A stretch of DNA of 64,000 bases from SB15 sp964639245 (GTDB lineage: Bacteria; Chloroflexota; Anaerolineae; Aggregatilineales; J027). Made by a program: the position numbers and the translations under genes. Shown piece by piece: positions 1 to 6,388 of the stretch (position 1 is its first letter; every line of letters starts with the position of its first letter). Location: assembly GCA_964639245.1 (NCBI GenBank), contig CAZXCU010000007.1, positions 229,497-293,496 on the forward strand, read 5' to 3'. Below the pieces are notes generated by a model, which worked only from the letters and a program-made list of their open reading frames with translations, was not told where the DNA came from and ran no database searches.

Positions 1-1337
1 GGGAAGGTCACTTCGCCACCCGCATAATCGCCATCACCGATGAAGGTATCGACGGTCACAATCGGAATACCCGCGTCCACTACCGCTTGCAACACAGGAA
101 TCATCTGCTGGCTGTCGGTGGGGGCGGTGAACAGGAAGTCAATATCACCCCGCGCTACCAGCGATTCGATAATCGGGGTTTGCACGGTGGGATTAAATTC
201 TTCAGGGTCTTGCTGAATCAGATTGACACCATATTGTTCGGCAGCAGCTTGTGCGCCATAGCTCATGGTGATGTAGAAGGGATCAGGATTCACACCCGGA
301 ATGAAGGCAATGTTGAAATCTTCAATGCGGGGTTGCGGTTCACGTTCGGATTCGGTGTAAATGAAGGGGGCAATATCGGGAGCATCCACATTGTCAATGT
401 TCATCACGGCGTAGCCAGTGGGAACACGGGCGGGGATACTCTGATAACCATTGAGATAGGCAACTGCTAAGGAAACCGCCATGTACCCCATATCGGAGGG
501 TTTCTGAGCAATGACTTGAGTCACCGTGCCATCACGGAGCAGTTCAATCGCAAATTCGGAGGCATCAAACGCCACCACTTCGACAGCCCCACCGAGACCC
601 GCATTTTGCACGGCTGCACCTGCGCCCTGTGCGCTGAAGGTATTCGCGCCAAACACACCCACGATGTCAGGATTGGATTCCAGAATGGCGGTGGTTTGCT
701 GTTGCGCGGTGTTCACATCATTTTCGTTGTAATCCACGGCGACCACTTCCAACCCACGGTCAGCAGCGGCGGCTTCGCAACCATCTTCGCGCTGGTCGGT
801 GGTGCTGATGCCCGGACGCACGTTCTGGATATAAATTTTCGCGCCTTCGCCCAATTTATCGGCTAAGGTGCTGCACGCAATATACCCGCCTTGGAAGTTA
901 TCTGACCCAATGTAGGAGATGGGGAAGGTCACTTCGCCACCCGCATAATCGCCGTCACCGATGAAGGTATCGACGGTAATGACCGGAATGCCCGCGTCCA
1001 CCACACTTTGCAGCACGGGGATCATCTGCTGGCTGTCGGTGGGGGCGGTGATGAGGAAATCAATGTCGCCACGCGCTACCAGCGATTCGATAATCGGGGT
1101 TTGCACGGTGGGGTTAAATTCTTCGGGGTCTTGCTGGACAATTTCCACACCCAGATCCGTCGCAGCTTGCATCACACCCGCGCTCATCGTGACATAGAAG
1201 GGGTCAGGATTGACACCGGGGACAAAAGCAATCGTAATCGTATCATCTTGCGCTCTGACGATGGAACGTTGCCCGCCGGGAACGAGGGCAAGGGCGAGGG
1301 TTGCCACCACCGCGATAATCAACAGTTTTTTGAGCAT
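1..1337 (-). CDS. Tandem-duplicated sugar ABC substrate-binding protein (3' end outside window)
   Basis: The minus frame is open from an ATG at 1337 to the left edge with no stop. Residues 1-31 look like a signal peptide (MLKKLLIIAVVATLALALVP, then an AQD cleavage-like site). Then comes a periplasmic-binding-protein type 1 domain (RbsB-like) with ITIAFVPGVNPDPFY, QQDPEEFNPTVQTPIIESL and a lobe ending near DAPDIAPFIYTE. At about residue 340 the domain starts again (FNIAFIPGVNPDPFYITMS) and repeats the same blocks nearly unchanged until the window ends. The repeat period is 921 nt (307 codons), so one chain carries at least two complete binding domains. Family knowledge says such proteins capture a sugar outside the membrane for an ABC permease; the ATPase and permease would lie to the left. 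It lies 168 nt downstream of the DeoR gene, on the same strand, so joint control is likely. The substrate is unknown. Confidence 0.88.
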   Translation of the reverse strand, partial: MLKKLLIIAVVATLALALVPGGQRSIVRAQDDTITIAFVPGVNPDPFYVTMSAGVMQAATDLGVEIVQQDPEEFNPTVQTPIIESLVARGDIDFLITAPTDSQQMIPVLQSVVDAGIPVITVDTFIGDGDYAGGEVTFPISYIGSDNFQGGYIACSTLADKLGEGAKIYIQNVRPGISTTDQREDGCEAAAADRGLEVVAVDYNENDVNTAQQQTTAILESNPDIVGVFGANTFSAQGAGAAVQNAGLGGAVEVVAFDASEFAIELLRDGTVTQVIAQKPSDMGYMAVSLAVAYLNGYQSIPARVPTGYAVMNIDNVDAPDIAPFIYTESEREPQPRIEDFNIAFIPGVNPDPFYITMSYGAQAAAEQYGVNLIQQDPEEFNPTVQTPIIESLVARGDIDFLFTAPTDSQQMIPVLQAVVDAGIPIVTVDTFIGDGDYAGGEVTF

Positions 1338-1505
1338 TTTTCTAAACTCCTTAGCATAATTATTTCTTGTTTGTAGCGGTAAAGTGCTTGGGTTGTTTTG
1401 CGCCGTAATTTCCTCCTTTGCATTGACGAACAGCCTGTCTCATGTCCCCACAGGTTAATGATCCATCGCGTCCGTTGCGATTACTTTTTCTTTGCTCCCA
1501 TTGCC
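1338..1505 (-). promoter_or_regulatory. Spacer between DeoR gene and binding-protein gene
   Basis: A 168-nt gap lies between the DeoR stop and the start of the binding-protein gene on the minus strand. Read on that strand, AAGGAG (from 1349-1354 on the plus strand) sits about 11 nt before the ATG and is a good ribosome binding site. No clear intrinsic terminator was seen. I did not find a confident -35/-10 pair, so readthrough from deoR and an own promoter are both possible. Confidence 0.4.
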
Positions 1506-2315
1506 TTACACACGCAATACCTCGACTCCCACGTCCTCCAGCGCGTGCGTGTCCGCGTCGCTGAGGCCCATGTCGGTAATGAGTACATCAATTTTCTCGA
1601 TTGGCACGACCAGCAACGAGCGTTTGCGGTTAAATTTGCTGCTGTCTGCCATCAACACCACTTTCGCGCCGCGCTGGGCCATCGTGCGTTTGACTTCCAC
1701 TTCCAGCATATTGGAAGTCGTCACGCCATAATCGATGCTAAACGCACCGGTAGCTAAAAATGTCCAATCCGCGTGAATCATTTCTAAGGAACGCAGCACC
1801 TGGTCGCCCACCAGCGAACGGGTCAAATGACGCAGCATCCCGCCGGTCATCACCAGTTCAATTTGTGGAAAATACGACGCAGCCACCGCCACATTCAAAG
1901 CGGGGGTAACCACGCGCAAAAATTCGAGATCGTTGGTCAGATGGGTAATAATTTCAACGGTGGTTGTGCCAGCGTCCAAAATAATCGTTTGTCCCACTTC
2001 TATCAATTGGGCTGCCCGCGCTCCGATGCGTTGTTTTTCTTCGACATACAAATGACTACGTTCCAGCAGCAGTTGCTCGGCTTCTTGGGGGGGACGTTTG
2101 GCAACTGCCCCGCCCCAGATGATTTCGCACAACCCCGCGCTTTCCAATTCACGCAAATCCGAGCGAATTGTCACGGCAGAAACTTTGAGGAGTTCCCGTA
2201 GTTCGGTGGTTCGTACCACGCCTTCACGTTCCAAAATATCTTGAATCATGCGCTGGCGTTCCACCGCCAACCGTGAGCCTTCATCCTGTGAATGCGACAT
2301 TTTGCCTAAAGTCAT
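1506..2315 (-). CDS. DeoR/GlpR-family sugar-responsive transcriptional repressor
   Basis: 269 residues, the usual length for the family. The N-terminal winged helix is visible at about residues 20-75 (RMIQDILEREGVVRTTELRE, then VSAVTIRSDLRELESAGLCE, the recognition helix, and the wing with WGGAV). The C-terminal part is the DeoR sensor domain, related to ribose-phosphate isomerases, with ILDAGTTTVEI and VMTGGML. Such proteins repress sugar genes until a sugar phosphate binds. It sits between a divergent kinase operon (pfk-like, ROK, cupin) and a co-directional binding-protein gene, so it probably controls both. A second possible start is the Met at 2300. The divergent spacer holds repeated TTTCTTT tracts of the kind DeoR proteins often bind. 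Confidence 0.9.
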   Translation of the reverse strand: MTLGKMSHSQDEGSRLAVERQRMIQDILEREGVVRTTELRELLKVSAVTIRSDLRELESAGLCEIIWGGAVAKRPPQEAEQLLLERSHLYVEEKQRIGARAAQLIEVGQTIILDAGTTTVEIITHLTNDLEFLRVVTPALNVAVAASYFPQIELVMTGGMLRHLTRSLVGDQVLRSLEMIHADWTFLATGAFSIDYGVTTSNMLEVEVKRTMAQRGAKVVLMADSSKFNRKRSLLVVPIEKIDVLITDMGLSDADTHALEDVGVEVLRV

Positions 2316-2327
2316 TGTTTCAAAAAA

Positions 2328-2396
2328 GTTTCTTTAATTTCTTTTAGCATACACCCTTTTTCTTTTTTTTCCAAATTTTTCTTTTTCTTTTCTTAA
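2328..2396. promoter_or_regulatory. Candidate DeoR operator region (TTTCTTT repeats) in divergent promoter
   Basis: The 133-nt spacer between deoR (minus) and the pfk-like gene (plus) is strikingly pyrimidine-rich on the plus strand. TTTCTTT-type units recur at about 2329, 2338, 2358 and 2378-2394. DeoR-family proteins commonly bind direct repeats of this kind, so the tract is a reasonable operator, but that is inference. A -10-like TAGAAT lies at 2411-2416 for the plus-strand operon. Confidence 0.4.
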
Positions 2397-2448
2397 ATTG
2401 GATTGTAGGCTAGAATAACTGGACAAAGTGCAGGTAATTTTTAAGAAA

Positions 2449-3384
2449 ATGAAAACCTTAATTCTGGTCAGTGGTGGGGATGCACCCGGCATTAACGCAG
2501 CGATTGGGCAATTTGTACAACTGGTAGGGGACGCGATGGGCGCGGTGGGCGGCTTCGCGGGCGCACTAAACGGCGATGTCATCCCCCTGACATCCCGCCA
2601 ATTACAACCATTTTTAGGCCAAAGCGGGTCACTGCTGCCTTCCAGCCGCGAACCCGTTCTCAGCCAAACCGACGCGGAAACCCAGCTTAAACGCACCCTG
2701 CAAACCCATCAGATAGACAATATATTGTTGTTTGGTGGGGATGGCTCGCTGCGCTATCTCCCCCCCTTTCTCAAAACATGGCAGATTCCGTGTATCGGGA
2801 TTCCGACGACCATTGATAACAACGTTCCCGGCAGTGAACTCAGCTTGGGGTTTGATTCCGCGTGCAATTTTGCCTATCAAACCATTGACGGCATCCGGGC
2901 CACCGCCCATGCCTTGCCCGGACGAATTTTCATGGTCGAAACCCTCGGCGGGGATTGCGGCAATCTGGCGCTGGACATCGCAGCAGGCGCAGGCGCTCAT
3001 GCCGTGTTAGTGCCGGAATATCCCTATGAAAAGGACTGGCTGAGTCAGCGCTTGGTTGACTCGGTAGAACGCGAAGGCTATGCCCTGCTCATTGTTTGCG
3101 AAGGAGTCGCTGCCAGCCGCACCCTCGCCGATGACATCCCCGCATGGACAAAAATTCGTGTGCGCGACACCCGTTTAGGCCATGCCCAACGCGGGGCAGC
3201 GCCGAGCCACCGTGACCGCCTCTTAGGAGCAGACATGGCACGCGCCGCCTATGACGGTTTCAAAAATGGAGTCCAATCGGCGGTGGTGGTGGTGCAAAAC
3301 GGGCAAATCGTGTTAGCGGAAAACCGCCCCGATGAAAAAATCCTACCGGACATCACCCGCTACCACCGGATAAACGGCCTATGA
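2449..3384 (+). CDS. PfkA-like (phosphofructokinase-family) sugar kinase
   Basis: About 311 residues from ATG 2449. I prefer this to the GTG at 2428 because MKTLILVSGGDAPGINAAI matches the usual PFK N-terminus. ATP-type nucleotide motif GGDGS is present (ATP-dependent PFKs have GGDG, pyrophosphate types GGDD). The catalytic loop reads PTTIDNN instead of PGTIDND: the catalytic Asp is kept and the second Asp is Asn. The usual MGR segment that contacts fructose 6-phosphate reads LGG (VETLGGDCG), so the Arg is missing, while E in IVCEG and LGHAQRG..P...DR are retained. The chemistry should be ATP-dependent phosphorylation of a sugar phosphate, but the substrate may not be fructose 6-phosphate. 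The stop overlaps the ROK start by 4 nt (ATGA), so the two are translationally coupled. Confidence 0.85.
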   Translation: MKTLILVSGGDAPGINAAIGQFVQLVGDAMGAVGGFAGALNGDVIPLTSRQLQPFLGQSGSLLPSSREPVLSQTDAETQLKRTLQTHQIDNILLFGGDGSLRYLPPFLKTWQIPCIGIPTTIDNNVPGSELSLGFDSACNFAYQTIDGIRATAHALPGRIFMVETLGGDCGNLALDIAAGAGAHAVLVPEYPYEKDWLSQRLVDSVEREGYALLIVCEGVAASRTLADDIPAWTKIRVRDTRLGHAQRGAAPSHRDRLLGADMARAAYDGFKNGVQSAVVVVQNGQIVLAENRPDEKILPDITRYHRINGL

Positions 3385-4304
3385 ACATCCTCTCAATCGA
3401 TTTTGGCGGTACACGGATTCGCGCTGCCCATTTTTCGCAGGAATTAGCGCTTTTACACCGCGAAGAAACCCTCTCGCTGGTCAATCAATCGGCGGAACAG
3501 GTCATCCAGCGCATGAGCGATTTAGCCCGGCAGGTGATGGACGGGGTGCAACCAACGGTAATTGGACTGTCTGCCCCCGGCCCATTGGATGCTGACGCGG
3601 GGATTATTTTTCACGCCAAGACGTTGCCGGGTTGGGAGAACATCCCCCTCCCCCAAATTTTGAGCCGTGCGTTCGGAGATGTTCCCGCGTTCATGCACAA
3701 CGACGCGAATCTGGCAGCGCTTGCTGAAACCCATCAAGGCGCGGGACGGGGCAAAAATCCGGTCATTTATTTGACTCTCAGCACCGGAATCGGTGGCGGG
3801 GCAGTCATCAATGGAGAATTGTTCACGGGGTGGCGTGGCTTGGCGATTGAACCGGGGCATGTGCAAATTTTGCATCCCGACGGCAAGGTGTACCGGTTGG
3901 AGGAACTCGCTTCCGGCACAGGCATTGGCAACTTGGCTCGCCGCCGCCTTGCTGAAACCGATACCCCTTCTTGCTTGCGGACGATGGCGGTGGTGGACGG
4001 TAAAAGCGTTGGGGAAGCCGCCGTACAGGGGGACACATTGGCGGTGAGCATCATCCATGAGGCGGGCTACTGGTTGGGGATCGGGTTGGTGAATGTGCTG
4101 CATTTGTTCAACCCCGAAGTGATTATCGTGGGGGGGAGTGTGGCGCAGTTAGGTGAATTGATTTTTGCGCCCGCCCGCAAAATCATTCAGGAACGGATTC
4201 TGGACAGCCGCTTTTACACGCCGGACATGATTCACCCCGCGCAATTGGGGGAAGATGTCTGTTTGGTCGGTGCAGCATGGTATGCACGCGGTAAAATAGA
4301 GTAA
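3381..4304 (+). CDS. ROK-family sugar kinase / glucokinase-like protein
   Basis: 307 residues, normal for ROK kinases. The N-terminal phosphate loop is DFGGTRIRAA. NDANLAALAE carries the catalytic Asp, followed by the glycine-rich LSTGIGGGAVINGELFTGW and EPGHVQI. The CxCGxxGCxE zinc site that usually follows GHxxI is absent; the segment instead reads HPDGKVYRLEELASGTGI, so this is a zinc-less ROK protein. It has no DNA-binding domain, which argues for a cytoplasmic sugar kinase rather than a repressor. It is coupled to the upstream PfkA-like kinase and followed 21 nt later by the isomerase-like cupin. Together they suggest uptake of a hexose, phosphorylation, isomerisation and a second phosphorylation. 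The exact sugar cannot be read from sequence. Confidence 0.88.
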   Translation: MNILSIDFGGTRIRAAHFSQELALLHREETLSLVNQSAEQVIQRMSDLARQVMDGVQPTVIGLSAPGPLDADAGIIFHAKTLPGWENIPLPQILSRAFGDVPAFMHNDANLAALAETHQGAGRGKNPVIYLTLSTGIGGGAVINGELFTGWRGLAIEPGHVQILHPDGKVYRLEELASGTGIGNLARRRLAETDTPSCLRTMAVVDGKSVGEAAVQGDTLAVSIIHEAGYWLGIGLVNVLHLFNPEVIIVGGSVAQLGELIFAPARKIIQERILDSRFYTPDMIHPAQLGEDVCLVGAAWYARGKIE

Positions 4305-4325
4305 AAATTTTGAGGAACGAAACTT

Positions 4326-5522
4326 ATGGCAGATACACCATTAATTCAGCAGGCATTAGAAATGGGCGAAGGCGTGCTGCGTCTGATGCCCAACTGGGTG
4401 CCGCGTTCGTTTTGTGTACCGGGGCGGCGGCTGCGGCTGCATCCCAAAGATTTATATGCGCTGGGGGGCAATCGCGGCGGGATTGATGAACGCTGGTTCG
4501 CCTCCACCATCAAAGCCGACAACGGCGTACTCACCCCCGAAGATGAAGGCCTGAGTTACATCTATGTCAGCGAGAAGGTCAAAACCCTGCTGCGCGATGG
4601 CATTGAGGACATGGGCGCGGAATTTCTGGGGCAGGAGGCCATTGACCAGTACAGCGGGTGGGTCATGTACGCCAAATTTTTTGACAATATGTATCCCTTG
4701 CCCCATCACCTGCACCAATCCGATGAAAAAGCGGCAGATGTGGGAATGCTGGGCAAACCCGAAGCCTATTATTTCCCCGCCCAATATAACTTTGCGCTGA
4801 ACACCTTCCCCTATACCTTCTTCGGCATTGAACCCGGCACCACCCGCGAACAGGTGGTGGACTGCCTCAAACGCTGGCACGAAGGCGACAATGGCATTTT
4901 GGGGCTTTCGCGTGCGTATCGGTTGCTGTTGGATACTGGTTGGTACATTCCGCCGGGGGTGCTTCATGCGCCGGGAACCCTGTGTACGTATGAACCGCAG
5001 CGTGCCAGCGACGTTTTTTCGATGTGGCAGTCGCTGATTGCCGATTCACAGGTGGTAGACCGTTCGATGCTGGTCAAAAATGTTCCCTTCGAGAAACACA
5101 ACGACTACGATTACATCATGTCGCTGCTGGATTGGGAGACCAACACCGACCCACATTTTAGCGAACGGTTTTTCTGCCCACCCATTCAGGTAGAAGCGGA
5201 AAATTACAGCGACGAATGGATTGTATACGGCAGCGAATGGTTCAGCGCCAAAAAAGTCACTGTCCTCCCCGGACAAACCGTCACCGTCAAAGACCCCGCC
5301 GCCTATGGGTTGATTTGTATTCAGGGCTATGGGCGGTTTGGCAAATTCCCCATTTCTGCCCCCACGATGATTCGCTTCGGGCAAATGACCGAAGATGAAT
5401 TTTTTGTGACCTTCAAAGCGGCACAAGCGGGCGTGACCATCACCAACTTGAGCGAAACCGAACCACTGGTCATTCTCAAGCACTTTAACCCCGGTCATCC
5501 TGAGATGCCCCGCAAGGCATAA
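4326..5522 (+). CDS. Class I mannose-6-phosphate-isomerase-like cupin protein
   Basis: 398 residues, preceded by GAGGA at 4312. A cupin metal site is visible in PLPHHLHQSDE, comparable with the QxHPxxE zinc site of type I phosphomannose isomerases, and a later PPGVLHAPGTL supplies the usual fourth ligand region. The middle segment with an alternating helical stretch (GTTREQVVDCLKRW) and the C-terminal jelly-roll (TVLPGQTVTVKDPAAYGLI) also fit that superfamily. It would interconvert aldose and ketose phosphates in the cytoplasm. It is the third gene of the pfk-like/ROK operon. It is not close enough to classic ManA for me to assign mannose 6-phosphate as the substrate. Confidence 0.65.
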   Translation: MADTPLIQQALEMGEGVLRLMPNWVPRSFCVPGRRLRLHPKDLYALGGNRGGIDERWFASTIKADNGVLTPEDEGLSYIYVSEKVKTLLRDGIEDMGAEFLGQEAIDQYSGWVMYAKFFDNMYPLPHHLHQSDEKAADVGMLGKPEAYYFPAQYNFALNTFPYTFFGIEPGTTREQVVDCLKRWHEGDNGILGLSRAYRLLLDTGWYIPPGVLHAPGTLCTYEPQRASDVFSMWQSLIADSQVVDRSMLVKNVPFEKHNDYDYIMSLLDWETNTDPHFSERFFCPPIQVEAENYSDEWIVYGSEWFSAKKVTVLPGQTVTVKDPAAYGLICIQGYGRFGKFPISAPTMIRFGQMTEDEFFVTFKAAQAGVTITNLSETEPLVILKHFNPGHPEMPRKA

Positions 5523-5563
5523 GGGCTGTAGGCGGGCTGGTGTTGTAAAACTATCCCGCCAGT

Positions 5564-6226
5564 TTAATTCAAGCCATCAGGAAATGTGGCAGTCGCCTCC
5601 AGCGAAGGCATGGGGCGGCGAATCAAATCCAGCAGCGCCACACTGGTCGCCGCCACTTCCCGCCACATTTGCCAGCGCATCGAACGGGGAGAATATCCGG
5701 TGGGGCGCTGGTCGTCCGCCGCGACTCCCACTGCGTCAATGCCCAAGCCCTGACACAGCATCAAAGCGCGGTCTAGGTGAAAATTCTGGGTAACGAGAAT
5801 CGCGTCGTAAATGTTATAGACCTTTTGCGCCCGATAACAACTGTCATAGGTTCGTAGTCCTAACGGGTCAAGCAGAATCGATTCGGAGGGGACACCCAGA
5901 GTCATCGCATAGCGCCGCATCGCACCGGGTTCATCATAGGCGGTATTTTCTTCGCGGTAGCCAGTCATCAGCACATAGTCGACTTTGCCCGCGTGATAGA
6001 GTGCTGCTGCCGCCGCCACTCGATCCGCAAGCATGGCGCTGAGTCGTCCACTGCGATACACCTGCGCCCCAAAAACGAGCGCTACAGGTTTGGCGGGAGC
6101 GCTTTCCACCGTATAAATATCCTGCCCAAAACGCCAATCAGTATAAAAGCGCAGGATAAACGGGGAAAAACACGCCAGCCCACTCAAGAACAACACAAAA
6201 ATAAACATCAGGAATCGTCGTTTCAT
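5564..6226 (-). CDS. SanA/YdcF-like (DUF218) membrane-anchored protein
   Basis: 220 residues with one N-terminal membrane segment (FLMFIFVLFLSGLACFSPFI). The rest is a DUF218-type domain: ALVFGAQVYRSGRLSAMLADR, then YVLMTGYREENTAYDEPGAM, ILLDPLGLRTYDSC and ILVTQNFHLDRALMLC, the typical acidic, basic and His motifs of SanA, ElyC and YdcF proteins. These are implicated in cell-envelope integrity and vancomycin tolerance; biochemical activity is unclear. It converges with the cupin gene, and a 162-nt spacer separates it from the divergent histidine kinase gene. Confidence 0.85.
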   Translation of the reverse strand: MKRRFLMFIFVLFLSGLACFSPFILRFYTDWRFGQDIYTVESAPAKPVALVFGAQVYRSGRLSAMLADRVAAAAALYHAGKVDYVLMTGYREENTAYDEPGAMRRYAMTLGVPSESILLDPLGLRTYDSCYRAQKVYNIYDAILVTQNFHLDRALMLCQGLGIDAVGVAADDQRPTGYSPRSMRWQMWREVAATSVALLDLIRRPMPSLEATATFPDGLN

Positions 6227-6388
6227 ACAGCCAACAGTTTAGCAAAAATAGGATGGGTTGCCCTCTTCGCCTACCTGCCGATTACACCACGCTCACAGAA
6301 TAATTTGTGAATTTTGTGAAATTCTTACAGCATTTCGTAAGAACATCCCCTATGATATAGTTGCCCCGTTTGAGATGGCAAGGTTTCA

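Noticed and set aside
87..1376. Plus-strand open frames over the first 1.4 kb
   Set aside because: They are antisense to the tandem binding protein, whose minus frame is open, has a signal peptide and known family motifs.
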